Positions 18,363-27,879 of a stretch of 64,000 nt of DNA are shown here, one piece after another. A program made the translations under genes and the position numbers. Position 1 is the stretch's first letter. Every line of letters begins with the position of its first letter. The stretch is from Prevotella sp. (GTDB taxonomy: Bacteria > Bacteroidota > Bacteroidia > Bacteroidales > Bacteroidaceae). The stretch lies in NCBI GenBank assembly GCA_017548275.1, contig JAFZAH010000004.1, forward strand, positions 1-64,000, read 5' to 3'. The notes under the pieces are model-generated. The model was not told the DNA's origin and did not search any database. It was given only the letters and a program-made list of their open reading frames with translations.

Positions 18363-21281
18363 TTATTTCACAATGTATTTTTTGCCTTCTCTGATATAAA
18401 CACCTTTCGGCAACTGGCGCTCGTTCATGCGCTGACCGCTCAAAGAATAGACGGAGGAGTCGCTTGTCTGGGCTTTGGTCTCGGGTGCGGTGATGCCTGT
18501 GACATTATTGAACTCAAATGCTCTCATGCCTTTGGCTGCGGTTGCCGGCACTGCCAGATAAGCGCGGTGTGCTTTAGAGATGAAGGGCGCCCCGTCTTCC
18601 GCTCCGTAATAGAAACCGACAGATGCCGGGTCTTTGGTCTCGTTATCCACCGCCAGCATATAGAACTTATATGCCGTTCCCTCCACGTCGCCTACTGTAG
18701 TGGCATTCTCGTCGAAACCTTTCAGCATGTTGAATTCAGGTGCAGTGCCAGTCTCCGTGGTCTCAGCGAAGGTATAAGTCTCGGTGGTTGACAGTCCGTC
18801 ATAGACGATGACAGCAGTGCCTGCCGGAATGATGTCGCCCTCAGCGTAAGTCTTCGACAACATGAGTTTCCCGTCGCTGACGGTATAGGTGGTGGCCTCC
18901 ACGCCTTCAGGCACAACAAGGTTCACTTCTCCGTAATACAACGAGGCATACCCAGTTGAACCAATGGTCAGCGTCACATTCTCCTCCGCTCTCATGATTT
19001 CTTTATAGAGCATGGGAGTTTGTTGGGTGCCTTTATAGCAACGGAACAATCCTGTGGTGTTGTATTGCAGATAATAGGAGTTTCGTGTCACATTGTTGAT
19101 AACGGCATCGCCTTCATCGAACGAGATGGTCCACTCTGTACCTGCATCTGTAGCATTGCTCTGTTGGTTCAGCGTGTTATTGTTAGATGTCAGGGCGAGG
19201 TATTTCCCGTCTTCTTTGATGAGCCAGTTATCGCCCGATTTCTCCAATATCAGTATGGCAGCATAGTTGCTGTCGCTGTTCATGTCTATCTGGTGATTAG
19301 TGATGGCCACAGCACCCGCTTCTCCTTTATCTTTATTGAACATCTTATAGGCGACATTGGCCGGCTCATAAACGAGCAGATAGTTCTTACCGCTTTCCAG
19401 GTCATTGACGGATGTGATCTTCTCATAGATGCCTGTCCCGTAAAGCGGTTGGCCGGAAAGACTGACCGTCAGTGTGTAAGTGGCATCCTCGGCAGCCATG
19501 TAGGTGTTGTCGCCTTCGAAGGAGGCGATGATGGTGGCGACACCTTCATTGTGAGGTGTCACTTCGCCTGTGGTGGCGTCAACGGTTGCCACTGTCTCGT
19601 TGTCACTGGCATAGGCTACTGTGATATTGGCATTGCTGGGCGTGACGGTCAGGGTCGGCTCAGTGAAGTCTTCTCCGATAGTGGCCGTGGCTTCATCAGC
19701 CGAGAATTCCAATGTGACAGGGATGAGGTCTGTGCTTTGCTTGTCGCCTGTCAGAATGAAATTGTCAACGCGGGTGTTGTCGTCCGTTGTTGTCTTGAAC
19801 GTCAAAACCAAAGAAGATGTCCCTTCGGGCACAGTGATGGTATATGCGTGGGCGAAATATTTATCTGTTGGCTTTGTGAATGTGTCAGCGCTGATGGAGA
19901 CGCCTGTGGTGGAAGAGGTCAGTTGGAGGTTATTGTTGTTGCTGTTAAATGTCAGATTCATCTCACCGCTTACTCCACCAAGATTGATGGTCGCGATAAA
20001 GGTGTTGATGGTGCGGCTTTTTTTGGGAATCAGCAGTTCAGGGGAATCTCCTCCAGCCATCGTGCCATCGAACAGTTTCTCGTATGTACCTCCGTCGCCT
20101 GTATAGGTGGCTGCGGCGTTATGCACATCTTCCACTTTCATTCCGGCGCTGCCGCTCGACCAGTCTTCAGCCCAAATGATGCCTTCGTCGGTCTGCCCGC
20201 CTTGGGTAAAGGTGAATGTGGCTGAGGTGACGGCGCTACTCTTATCGTTAAGCACGGCGATGGCTTTGACGGTGGTCGCCTCGCTGATGGTGAATGCGGC
20301 ATTATAGCGAGTGCTTGCCGTGGTGGGTGTGTTACCGTCGGTGGTGTAATAGATGACTGCGCCGGCAGTGCTGCATGTGATACTTACGTTCACAGGCTCT
20401 GTGTAGTTGCCCCCGGCAGGTGATATGACGGGGCGGGCCACAGTCTCCGACGATGAGCCGTTATAGTTGAGCGGGTCGAACGGGGTAGTCGTCTTGTCGC
20501 CCCAGATATACTCTTCCAGTCCCGGGAAATCGACAAACGGGTTACGGTTGTGTTGTATCTTATCCACGGCATTGTTGCGGTCTATCTCTTTCTGACTTAC
20601 AGGGTCTTCTTTCGCCCATCGCATCAGCATGGTCTTTGCCCAGTTGCTGAAACCGTTGGCTGTGAACATGCCGCCGCTCCACGTGTTCGTGCTTAAGTCG
20701 TCTTCATAACAAGTGACCATATAGAAATAGATTCGAGCGATGTCGCCCTTGTATTCATTGTTGGGCTCAAAGATGTCGCCGCTGTAACCTATACTGCTAT
20801 CGCATGGACCCCATTTGCTGAATCCGTTGTATGATGAACCGTCTGGGTTGCTGGTTTCACCATAGGGGAGATTGCCGCGCTTTGAGTTGACCCAACTGTC
20901 CGTAGGCAAAACGTGGAAGATATCGGAATACATGGGAGTTCTCTTATTGAACCAACTGCTCGGCACAGTGTGCTCTTTGTTGTATCCCACTCCTTCTAAA
21001 CCGGTATTGGTGTCATCCACCGTATATTTCTTCTTGACCGAATAGATGTCGATAAGGTATCCGTCATCATCGGTGTCGGTCGTGGCATAATGTCCGTTGA
21101 GCGATTTGTATCCCAAAGTGGTGTGTTGTGAGATGATTTCGCTCAACGCTGTTTTGAGTTCGCTGCCCGATTTGTTGGCAGCATCGGCATAATAGGTGTC
21201 AGGGTCGTGCAGCGTTTGCGCCCACACACCACAGTATGACAGGACCATAAAGGTCAACAATAGTAATCGTTTCATATTCAT
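18363..21281 (-). CDS. Large secreted endonuclease I-family nuclease
   Basis: A 972-residue secreted protein. Signal peptide 1-21; endonuclease I-type domain about 24-270 with the catalytic segment YNKEHTVPSSWF (His104) and the metal-binding HVLPTDSWVNSKRGNLPYGE; a chitobiase/FN3-type C-terminal domain about 285-360 (PVISPAGGNYTEPVNVSI, IYYTTDG); a lectin-like segment about 370-530 (IIWAEDWSSGSAG); a bacterial Ig-like segment about 540-610; and a type IX-secretion-like tail (VYSLSGQRMNERQLPKGVYIREGKK). It probably degrades extracellular DNA for nutrients or to escape DNA traps. It leads a three-gene minus-strand cluster with the two uncharacterised exported proteins. Confidence 0.92.
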   Translation of the reverse strand: MNMKRLLLLTFMVLSYCGVWAQTLHDPDTYYADAANKSGSELKTALSEIISQHTTLGYKSLNGHYATTDTDDDGYLIDIYSVKKKYTVDDTNTGLEGVGYNKEHTVPSSWFNKRTPMYSDIFHVLPTDSWVNSKRGNLPYGETSNPDGSSYNGFSKWGPCDSSIGYSGDIFEPNNEYKGDIARIYFYMVTCYEDDLSTNTWSGGMFTANGFSNWAKTMLMRWAKEDPVSQKEIDRNNAVDKIQHNRNPFVDFPGLEEYIWGDKTTTPFDPLNYNGSSSETVARPVISPAGGNYTEPVNVSITCSTAGAVIYYTTDGNTPTTASTRYNAAFTISEATTVKAIAVLNDKSSAVTSATFTFTQGGQTDEGIIWAEDWSSGSAGMKVEDVHNAAATYTGDGGTYEKLFDGTMAGGDSPELLIPKKSRTINTFIATINLGGVSGEMNLTFNSNNNNLQLTSSTTGVSISADTFTKPTDKYFAHAYTITVPEGTSSLVLTFKTTTDDNTRVDNFILTGDKQSTDLIPVTLEFSADEATATIGEDFTEPTLTVTPSNANITVAYASDNETVATVDATTGEVTPHNEGVATIIASFEGDNTYMAAEDATYTLTVSLSGQPLYGTGIYEKITSVNDLESGKNYLLVYEPANVAYKMFNKDKGEAGAVAITNHQIDMNSDSNYAAILILEKSGDNWLIKEDGKYLALTSNNNTLNQQSNATDAGTEWTISFDEGDAVINNVTRNSYYLQYNTTGLFRCYKGTQQTPMLYKEIMRAEENVTLTIGSTGYASLYYGEVNLVVPEGVEATTYTVSDGKLMLSKTYAEGDIIPAGTAVIVYDGLSTTETYTFAETTETGTAPEFNMLKGFDENATTVGDVEGTAYKFYMLAVDNETKDPASVGFYYGAEDGAPFISKAHRAYLAVPATAAKGMRAFEFNNVTGITAPETKAQTSDSSVYSLSGQRMNERQLPKGVYIREGKKYIVK

Positions 21282-21314
21282 AAGGCTGTTATGATTTAGG
21301 TTAATAGTTCGTGT

Positions 21315-21479
21315 TTAATCCCACACATTGACCACGGGTTTGCCTGATGGCTCTTCTGTGTCAAATGAGGTGTCGTTTCCCAATTGCTCGTCACCGAGTT
21401 TGTCATGCAGGCTAAGTGCTGCCATGAGCGGTTCTTCTATGGTTGCCAGTTTAATGGCTGGTCTGATGTATTTTTTCAT
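21315..21479 (-). CDS. 54-residue peptide of a small Bacteroidota family
   Basis: A short frame starting MKKYIRPAIKLATIEEPLMA and ending GKPVVNVWD. The N-terminal MKKYIxPxI pattern, the LMA segment in the middle and an acidic, serine/aspartate-rich end are features I associate with small conserved Bacteroidota proteins of unknown role. There is no signal peptide or membrane helix. It lies between the nucleotidyltransferase-family gene (21566) and the nuclease gene (21281), all on the minus strand, so it may be cotranscribed with either. The size and an adjacent NTP_transf_5 gene would also suit a modified-peptide precursor, but no other maturation enzyme is present. Confidence 0.7.
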   Translation of the reverse strand: MKKYIRPAIKLATIEEPLMAALSLHDKLGDEQLGNDTSFDTEEPSGKPVVNVWD

Positions 21480-21565
21480 TCTTTCTTTGTTGATAGTGAT
21501 TTTTTACTGTTGAATAACGATGATATAAGGGATATGTTGTGTTAAACTTGTGATTGTTTCCGATG

Positions 21566-22657
21566 TTATTGATGCTTCCTCCTCCAAAAGAAGTGATACC
21601 ATTTGAACCAAGGCTCCCATATACATTCGGCGGGGAAATAACTGACCAGACGCAGGTCACGCCAAAGGGTCTGAACATTCTTCTTGCGTTTCGACTCGGT
21701 CTCACCTCCGAGCAGACGGTCGTCGTACCGTCCGAAATTGCCTCCGGCCATGATTTCCCTCAACAGAAGTTTGCCACACCGCTCATGGGGCGGTATCACC
21801 ATCAACTGGCGGTCCATGCCCAACACCTCGGTGAGCACCCACATCAGTGCTCCTCCCATCTTGCGCATTCCTACGTGGCGCAGGTCTTTTTCTGCCTGTT
21901 CGCGCTCTTCGGCATTGGGTATGCCGTGTGTCGACAAGAGGTAATAATAATCAATGATTTGCCTTAGTCCGATGCCCTCGCGCAACACATGGTGGGCGAT
22001 ATGGGCCAGTTCATACACCACATTCATGCGCCAGGTGGGCACTGCTATCTGTCCTTCTGTTTCGGGCAGTGTGATCATGTTCTCGAACGATTCTTTTCCT
22101 GTTTCCTCGAAGAACCGTTGCAACCGTTTGTTATACCACGGACAACTCATCCAAGACGGGCGGTAATGAACCTCGATAGGTATTTTCTCCGTGGCCATGA
22201 AGTCGATGTGATGATAGAGCGCCTTTGCTTTAGGACGGATGGTGTGGATGTATTCGATGACCTTGTCGTCGCCGCCCTCCACATAGATGTCGATGTCGCC
22301 GCTATGACGGAGCAGCGGGTCGGGGTAGCGGATGGAGTTGCCCTGTCCTTTGAGCAGGCAGGAGCGGAATCCCTCTTTTTTGAAATTCCGATAAACCCAG
22401 ATGGAACGCTCGTTGGTCTTCCTGCTTTTCTTTGTGATTTGTGCGCAATATGCCATCCATTCCAGCACGTCATCGTCGGTGGGCTTGTTGGTGTCGATGT
22501 CACTGAGCCGTTGCATGCCATGCCAGCAAACGCCGGCTATGGTCTGTTGCTTGGCCCAGGACAACAGGTCGTGCCAGTCAATCTTGGCGACAGAAGCCGG
22601 CACTGTGGCGTTGTCGTTTAGGCTAAATCTCACAAATTCTAAAAACGGGGAGGTCAT
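21566..22657 (-). CDS. Nucleotidyltransferase-family protein (PF14907 type)
   Basis: A 363-residue protein of the uncharacterised NTP_transf_5 family. The minimal nucleotidyltransferase site is visible: LLKGQGNSIRYPDP (from residue 101), then HSGDIDIYVEG with Asp121 and Asp123, then the third-acid region IPIEVHYRP. Members occur in polysaccharide and peptide-modification loci and are thought to transfer a nucleotide or a phosphosugar group; no substrate is established here. It is the last gene of the glycan locus in the direction of transcription, 20 bp after the glycosyltransferase gene. Confidence 0.85.
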   Translation of the reverse strand: MTSPFLEFVRFSLNDNATVPASVAKIDWHDLLSWAKQQTIAGVCWHGMQRLSDIDTNKPTDDDVLEWMAYCAQITKKSRKTNERSIWVYRNFKKEGFRSCLLKGQGNSIRYPDPLLRHSGDIDIYVEGGDDKVIEYIHTIRPKAKALYHHIDFMATEKIPIEVHYRPSWMSCPWYNKRLQRFFEETGKESFENMITLPETEGQIAVPTWRMNVVYELAHIAHHVLREGIGLRQIIDYYYLLSTHGIPNAEEREQAEKDLRHVGMRKMGGALMWVLTEVLGMDRQLMVIPPHERCGKLLLREIMAGGNFGRYDDRLLGGETESKRKKNVQTLWRDLRLVSYFPAECIWEPWFKWYHFFWRRKHQ

Positions 22658-22677
22658 GTCAATGGTTGAAGGGCTGA

Positions 22678-23718
22678 TTATTTCCGGTTTTCCTGATTCT
22701 CCTGATTTGTCGGGGCATCCTGGTCCGTTGATGATAATTCTTTACAAACTATTGCCACAATACGGGCGTAATCGGTCTCCGTGCACTGCGTGGTGATGAA
22801 ATCATGGAACCGGTCGGCCTCGGCTTTCCGTTCATCTTCGTGTTGGAGATAGTAACGTATCTTGTCGCGCCACTGCTCGGGATCCTTCCCGCAGAGTTGG
22901 TAGGGCATGAAATATTCTTTCATCGCCTCGGTGTCGGATGTGAGCACCATGCGCCGGTTGGCGGCGGCCTGATACATCACCGTCAGGCCTGCGGGGGCAT
23001 TGATGCTCAACGGCAACACCACCAATGTGGATTGGCACAGACGGAACATAAATTCCTTATAGGGCATGTTACATCCGATTTTGACGTTTTTGGGCAGGTC
23101 ATCTCCGTGTTTCTTCATAAACGGGCGGAAGATGTGTTTGGGCATGACCATATAAAACTTCAATTCGGGCGTGATACGTATAATCTTTAGCATCAGTTCC
23201 CAATCGCGCCCGCTGGCTCCTCCGCAAAACACGATGTCTTTGTTCTTCCCCTCAGAGTAATGCGGTGTGCAATAATAATCATGATAGACATCGTGGAGGA
23301 GGGTGTATTCCACATCGATGCCGAGTTGCTTGTTGAGCCATTTGCCATAGGGCACAGACGTCACCGTGGCACGGAAATTCTTCGCTTGAAAGGCTTTTTT
23401 GCAAAGGTAACGATGCAACTGGTTTTTGAGCGTCCCGTCTTTTTTCAGCAAGATATTAAGACTAACGAACTTCCGTTTGCGGAAAGTCAATCGACAAATC
23501 CACCATGCCAACACCGCCTGCAGGTAGTGCCACGCCACGATGGTGTCCCCTTTGTCGGACGCGCGCACCGCTTTCAGACTGCCTCCGAAATGCCGCCAAT
23601 GGCGCATGTACCATTGTTGGTAGTCTCGCGAATAGATGGCCCGTACGTTATCCTCGCCCAATTCCTTGAGGAGGTATTTGTCGTCCCAACGTAAGTGATG
23701 AAAGAGGAAATAAATCAA
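22678..23718 (-). CDS. Glycosyltransferase of the surface-glycan locus
   Basis: A 346-residue cytosolic or membrane-associated enzyme with a GT-B-type layout: an N-terminal half with the WWICRLTFRKRKF helix, and a C-terminal nucleotide-sugar half with IVFCGGASGRDWELMLKII, LSINAPAGLTVMYQAAANRRMVLTS (the phosphate-binding loop with the typical glycine and helix) and a closing helix. It resembles GT4-type transferases in which the donor sugar cannot be told by eye. The gene sits between ugd and the NTP_transf_5 gene in one minus-strand run. Confidence 0.8.
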   Translation of the reverse strand: MIYFLFHHLRWDDKYLLKELGEDNVRAIYSRDYQQWYMRHWRHFGGSLKAVRASDKGDTIVAWHYLQAVLAWWICRLTFRKRKFVSLNILLKKDGTLKNQLHRYLCKKAFQAKNFRATVTSVPYGKWLNKQLGIDVEYTLLHDVYHDYYCTPHYSEGKNKDIVFCGGASGRDWELMLKIIRITPELKFYMVMPKHIFRPFMKKHGDDLPKNVKIGCNMPYKEFMFRLCQSTLVVLPLSINAPAGLTVMYQAAANRRMVLTSDTEAMKEYFMPYQLCGKDPEQWRDKIRYYLQHEDERKAEADRFHDFITTQCTETDYARIVAIVCKELSSTDQDAPTNQENQENRK

Positions 23719-23725
23719 TGTGGAA

Positions 23726-23795
23726 TGTTGAATGACGAATGTTGAATGGTCGTTCCGCGATGAAGAATGACGAATGAAGAATTGTCGCTCCGCGG
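23726..23795. repeat. Two tandem 35-bp repeats
   Basis: Copy 1 (23726-23760) and copy 2 (23761-23795) match at 29 of 35 positions, with the core GAATGACGAATG present in both. Each copy ends in a TCCGCG block. They fill most of the gap between ugd and the glycosyltransferase gene. Confidence 0.8.
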
Positions 23796-23811
23796 CATCT
23801 TGAAAACTACT

Positions 23812-23847
23812 CCCTCCACTCGGGGTGGGTTGGGGTGGGGGCTCCTA
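23812..23847. repeat. G/C-rich hairpin repeat, copy C
   Basis: C-rich block followed by runs of GGGGTGGG, GGGGTGGGGG, with a short imperfect stem. It lies 25 bp beyond the ugd stop codon and matches the arrangement of copies A, B, D and E. Confidence 0.45.
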
Positions 23848-23871
23848 AGTGGGTAAGGTGGAGGTTTCCTG

Positions 23872-25125
23872 TTAGTCTCGGTGGAAGAGGTCGCGGGTAT
23901 AGACCTTGTCCTGCACGTCGTCGAGTGCCGATTCGTAGCGGTTGGCGATGATGGCGTTGCTCTGACGTTTGAATTCCTCGAGGTCATTGACCACAAGACT
24001 GCCAAAGAATGTCGTGCCGTCTTGCAGGGTCGGCTCGTAGATGATGACAACCGCGCCTTTTGCTTTGATGCGTTTCATCACGCCCTGTATGCTGCTCTGG
24101 CGGAAGTTGTCGGAGTTGGTTTTCATCGTCAGACGATAAACTCCGATGACGCAGCGGCGCTCCTCTGTCGGAGAGAATCCTCCTCGCAGGCTATAGTCGT
24201 AATAACCCGCTTTGGCCAGCACCCGGTCGGCAATGAAGTCTTTGCGGGTGCGGTTGCTCTCCACGATAGCCTGAATCAGGTTCTCGGGCACATCCTCGTA
24301 GTTGGCCAACAATTGCTTGGTGTCTTTCGGCAGACAGTAGCCGCCATAGCCGAACGACGGGTTGTTGTAGTGGCTGCCGATACGCGGGTCAAGACCTACG
24401 CCATGGATAATATCTGCGGTGTTGAGGCCCTTCATCTCCGCGTATGTGTCTAACTCATTGAAGAAACTTACACGGAGTGCCAGATAGGTGTTGGCGAAAA
24501 GTTTCACGGCCTCAGCCTCGGTGAAACCCATAATCAGTGTCTCAACATCTTCCTTCAGTGCTCCCTCTTTGACCAGACGGGCGAAAGTCTCTGCCGCCTC
24601 TTTCATTCTCTCGTCGTAGAGGTCTGTTCCCACGATGATGCGACTGGGGTAGAGGTTGTCGTAGAGGGCACGGCTCTCACGCAGGAACTCAGGTGCGAAA
24701 ATGATATTCTGTGAACCTGTCTTCTTGCGGATATGCTCTGTGAATCCCACGGGGATGGTTGATTTGATGACCATGATAGCGTCGGGATTGCATCGCATCA
24801 CCAGATGGATGACCTGCTCCACGGCAGAGGTATCAAAATAGTTGCGTTTGCTGTCGTAGTTGGTGGGCGTCGCGATGATGACGAAGTCGGCCCCCTTATA
24901 CGCTTGCTCGGCATCGAGCGTGGCGGTCAGGTTCAACGGCTTGTTTTGCAGATATTCTTCTATCTCTTTGTCGGCGATGGGCGACTGCCTGCGGTTGAGC
25001 ATCTCCACCTTCTCGGGGATGATGTCCACCGCTGTCACCTGATTATGCTGTGCCAGCAATACGGCGAGTGACAGTCCCACGTAGCCAGTACCGGCCACTG
25101 TTATGTTGTATGATTCTTTTTGCAT
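23872..25125 (-). CDS. ugd: UDP-glucose 6-dehydrogenase
   Basis: Oxidises UDP-glucose to UDP-glucuronate with two NAD+. The 417-residue protein has the NAD-binding motif GTGYVGLS (12-19), the linker FAPEFLRE, the central [23 protein letters not shown] helix and the catalytic cysteine in GGYCLPKD (Cys264). The C-terminal UDP-sugar domain is intact. It is followed in the pathway by the UDP-glucuronate 4-epimerase encoded immediately upstream (25199-26236), and both supply acidic sugars to the locus glycan. Confidence 0.95.
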   Translation of the reverse strand: MQKESYNITVAGTGYVGLSLAVLLAQHNQVTAVDIIPEKVEMLNRRQSPIADKEIEEYLQNKPLNLTATLDAEQAYKGADFVIIATPTNYDSKRNYFDTSAVEQVIHLVMRCNPDAIMVIKSTIPVGFTEHIRKKTGSQNIIFAPEFLRESRALYDNLYPSRIIVGTDLYDERMKEAAETFARLVKEGALKEDVETLIMGFTEAEAVKLFANTYLALRVSFFNELDTYAEMKGLNTADIIHGVGLDPRIGSHYNNPSFGYGGYCLPKDTKQLLANYEDVPENLIQAIVESNRTRKDFIADRVLAKAGYYDYSLRGGFSPTEERRCVIGVYRLTMKTNSDNFRQSSIQGVMKRIKAKGAVVIIYEPTLQDGTTFFGSLVVNDLEEFKRQSNAIIANRYESALDDVQDKVYTRDLFHRD

Positions 25126-25165
25126 CAGTTAAATATGAATAAATTATGTGCTCAATGATTTGTTT

Positions 25166-25197
25166 GCCCTTCCCTCGGGGAGGGTAAGAGTGGAGGC
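25166..25197. repeat. G/C-rich hairpin repeat, copy D
   Basis: CCCTC-GGG-GAGGG stem-loop followed by GTAAGAGTGGAGGC, one base before the stop codon region of the epimerase gene. It belongs to the same dispersed hairpin family as copies A, B, C and E. Confidence 0.5.
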
Positions 25198-25198
25198 T

Positions 25199-26236
25199 TT
25201 ATCTCAATGGATTCTTGTCCGATTTATACCACTTGATGAAACGTACGATACCATCATGCAATGTCACATGGGGCTTGTAACCTATTTCTGTTTCCAGTTT
25301 TGTCGTGTCAGCGTTGGTCATATATACATCGCCCGGTTGCATGGGCATCATCACTTTCTCCGCTTTTTTGCCCAAGGCGGTTTCTATCTCCGTGATAAAG
25401 TCTATAAGTTTAACGGGGTGAGAGCAACCGATGTTATAAACACGGAACGGCACACTGTTAGCGCAATTCTCTGCTACAGGTGGCTGGTCCAGACATTGGA
25501 TGGAACCGAAAGCGATATCATCGATGTAAGTGAAGTCGCGTATCATGTCGCCGTGGTTGAACACCTTGATGGGCTCGCCTGCAGAAATGGCTTTGGCAAA
25601 CAGCATCGGCGCCATGTCGGGACGGCCCCACGGACCATATACCGTGAAATAGCGCAATCCCGTGGCGGGGATGCCGTAGAGTTTACTGTAACTGTGCGCC
25701 ATCAGTTCGTTGGCTTTCTTAGATGCGGCATACAGACTGACGGGAGCATCCACCTTGTCATCCTCTGAGAAAGGCGCCTTGGTGTTCATACCATAGACCG
25801 AACTCGATGAGGCGAATAGCAGATGCTTCACGGGGTTGTTTCTGCAAGCCTCAAGGATATTGAGGAAACCTGTCAGGTTGCTTGTCAGATAGGAGTATGG
25901 GTTGGTGATGGAATAACGCACGCCTGCCTGTGCCGCCAGATTGACCACCTTGTCGAAATGTTCTTCGGCAAACAGACGGTCGATGGTCTCCTTGTCTTCC
26001 AATGCCATACGCTGAAAACGCAGGGTGGGGTAGGTGGCACTTTGGTATGTGCTGCCGCTCTCGATGTCGGTCTTTCCGTCACCGATACCCAACTCCTCCA
26101 AACGGCCGAGTTTCAGGCGGATGTCGTAATAGTCATTGATGTTGTCGATGCCGACCACCTCATCGCCTCTCTCGGCGAGCAGTCCGGCTATCTTTGAGCC
26201 GATAAATCCTGCGGCTCCGGTCACTAATATTTTCAT
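25199..26236 (-). CDS. UDP-glucuronate 4-epimerase-type SDR
   Basis: A 345-residue extended short-chain dehydrogenase/reductase. The NAD motif GAAGFIGS (7-14), the Ser/Tyr/Lys triad (SSSSVYG and YAASKKANE), and the long loop with INDYYDIRLKLGRLEELG are typical of UDP-glucuronate 4-epimerases (CapI type), which make UDP-galacturonate. It directly precedes ugd in the transcript, completing the route UDP-glucose to UDP-glucuronate to UDP-galacturonate. Confidence 0.9.
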   Translation of the reverse strand: MKILVTGAAGFIGSKIAGLLAERGDEVVGIDNINDYYDIRLKLGRLEELGIGDGKTDIESGSTYQSATYPTLRFQRMALEDKETIDRLFAEEHFDKVVNLAAQAGVRYSITNPYSYLTSNLTGFLNILEACRNNPVKHLLFASSSSVYGMNTKAPFSEDDKVDAPVSLYAASKKANELMAHSYSKLYGIPATGLRYFTVYGPWGRPDMAPMLFAKAISAGEPIKVFNHGDMIRDFTYIDDIAFGSIQCLDQPPVAENCANSVPFRVYNIGCSHPVKLIDFITEIETALGKKAEKVMMPMQPGDVYMTNADTTKLETEIGYKPHVTLHDGIVRFIKWYKSDKNPLR

Positions 26237-26256
26237 GCAATGAATAGCGTTTAGGG

Positions 26257-27015
26257 CTATTTCTTATCAAATGGATTATGATAACAATGAAACAGTTGCT
26301 TGGTGTAATACCAGAAGAATTTCATGTCATCGACGAAATATCGCTTGAATAGGCGTTTGGGCTCTTTGAAGAAACGGTAGAGCCATTCCATGCCGATTTT
26401 GCGGTAGAAGGTCGGGGCGCGTTTCAACGTGCCAGCCTCGAAGTCGATGGTGGCACCGAGCGCCATCCACACATCCACGCCATGCATACGGTCTTTCCAT
26501 TTCATAATCCATTTCTCCTGTTTTGGAGCACCCACACCCACCAGAACCACATTGGCACCGCTCTCATTCACGATGCGTGTCAGTTGTTCGCATTCTTCTT
26601 CGTTCTTCTCAAAGCCAAACGACGGAGAGTGCGCTCCCACGATAATTTCACGGCCCATACGCTCGTTGATGCGCTCCATCGCTTTCTTTGCGATGCCTTC
26701 GCGTGCGCCCAAAAGAAAAATCTTACAATTAGGGTCATCCTTGTGGTATTCATAGTAAGCAGTAAAGAAACTGCTCCCGGGTATCGCCTCAGGGAATGAC
26801 TTCTTCAATAGTTTCGACAGGAAATACAGGATGCGGCTGTCGCACACCACCCATTCCGCCTTTTGGTAGCACTCGTAGAACTCTCGGTCTTTCTGAAGTT
26901 TAATCAGATGGTCCAAGTTGGGCGTAATCAGCACTCCCTTTTTCAATTGTTCCAACAATTCCGCCTGTGTGATGGCGAGAACGTCGACATTGAGTATTCT
27001 AATGGTGTCAGTCAT
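26257..27015 (-). CDS. WecG/TagA/CpsF-family glycosyltransferase
   Basis: A 252-residue peripheral membrane enzyme. The family core is clear: TPNLDHLIKLQKDREF, the catalytic-site region VVCDSRILYFLSK, the motif IFLLGAREGIAKKAMERI and VLVGVGAPKQEKWI. The C-terminal stretch with KRAPTFYRKIGMEWLYRFFKEPKRLFKRY carries basic and aromatic residues used for membrane attachment. WecG and TagA add ManNAc(A) to GlcNAc-PP-undecaprenyl, the linkage step for enterobacterial common antigen and wall teichoic acid. Here it probably adds the second sugar to a lipid-linked primer. Confidence 0.92.
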   Translation of the reverse strand: MTDTIRILNVDVLAITQAELLEQLKKGVLITPNLDHLIKLQKDREFYECYQKAEWVVCDSRILYFLSKLLKKSFPEAIPGSSFFTAYYEYHKDDPNCKIFLLGAREGIAKKAMERINERMGREIIVGAHSPSFGFEKNEEECEQLTRIVNESGANVVLVGVGAPKQEKWIMKWKDRMHGVDVWMALGATIDFEAGTLKRAPTFYRKIGMEWLYRFFKEPKRLFKRYFVDDMKFFWYYTKQLFHCYHNPFDKK

Positions 27016-27027
27016 AGTATTATGTTG

Positions 27028-27831
27028 TTATTCTTCTTGTTTTTTCACTCCCTCCACAAACATCGGTTTATCAGTGGTGACGATGACTCCCCTGCGGATG
27101 TAACTGTAGATAGCATCTTTGTCATTAACTGTCCAGACAATGGTTTTGAGCCCCAATGTTTTTGCTTCTTTTATCCATAGCGGGTGCTCATCGTAAATGC
27201 TATCTTTATAGTCTATTCCCCCATAACGGCTCTGTTTCACTTTGGTGGGTGACATGTTGCCGGTCAAGTAAAAAGTGATTCCGCCCAGCCCTTTCTTCCT
27301 TAATTGGTTACAAACACTTCTATGGGAACCAATGAATAACACTTTTTCTAAAACACCGTATTCTTGAACGAGAGCGACAAGTTCATTTATATTACAGTCT
27401 TTAATGTCTAACGCCAATTTGACACGGCTGTTAGCCATTTTCAGTTCCTGTAAAAAATGCTCTAATTGAGGTAATGGCTCTCCGTTCGATAACGTGTGAT
27501 CCCCCAATTCCATATATGGCGTTCTAGAGATGGATAAACCGTCAAAGTTGTCATCATGCGAAATGACAAACACCCCGTCTGAAGTCTGTCTCACATCACA
27601 TTCTGATGCATAGATGTTCAGCAAGAGTGCCTCTTTGAATGCTGCCAAAGAGTTTTGTGGGGTATTCTTGTCATGATGGTATCCACGATGGGCGATAATA
27701 GGCTGTTGACCATGTAATTCAATGTCGATAATGATAGGCTCCACATCATCTTCTTCTGTGCTACAACCATAGATTGTGCACATCATCAGTAATTTTATTA
27801 GCAGTGTCATCATCTGTGTCGAGTTTTTCAT
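27028..27831 (-). CDS. Glycerophosphodiester phosphodiesterase-like lipoprotein 1
   Basis: A 267-residue lipoprotein (Cys23, TIYGC). The GDPD active-site pattern is present: AHRG (His48, Arg49), ASECDV (Glu77, Asp79) and ISHDDNFDG (His92). Family members split glycerophosphodiesters into glycerol 3-phosphate and an alcohol; extracellular GlpQ enzymes of Bacillus and Staphylococcus also trim glycerol-phosphate teichoic acids. This copy follows a paralogue (27880-28713), and the pair lies next to a TagB/TagF-like gene, hence a possible trimming role. It is shorter than many relatives and starts just after the promoter-like box TAATTTTG on the minus strand (27844-27837). Confidence 0.88.
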   Translation of the reverse strand: MKNSTQMMTLLIKLLMMCTIYGCSTEEDDVEPIIIDIELHGQQPIIAHRGYHHDKNTPQNSLAAFKEALLLNIYASECDVRQTSDGVFVISHDDNFDGLSISRTPYMELGDHTLSNGEPLPQLEHFLQELKMANSRVKLALDIKDCNINELVALVQEYGVLEKVLFIGSHRSVCNQLRKKGLGGITFYLTGNMSPTKVKQSRYGGIDYKDSIYDEHPLWIKEAKTLGLKTIVWTVNDKDAIYSYIRRGVIVTTDKPMFVEGVKKQEE

Positions 27832-27879
27832 TTCGGCAAAATTACCATAGACGTTATGATGTCGAGGCGCTTGGCAGAG

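Noticed and set aside
19020-20225. Long plus-strand frame (401 codons) opposite the nuclease gene
   Set aside because: It is antisense to a protein with clear signal peptide and nuclease motifs; its translation shows no domain or export signal.
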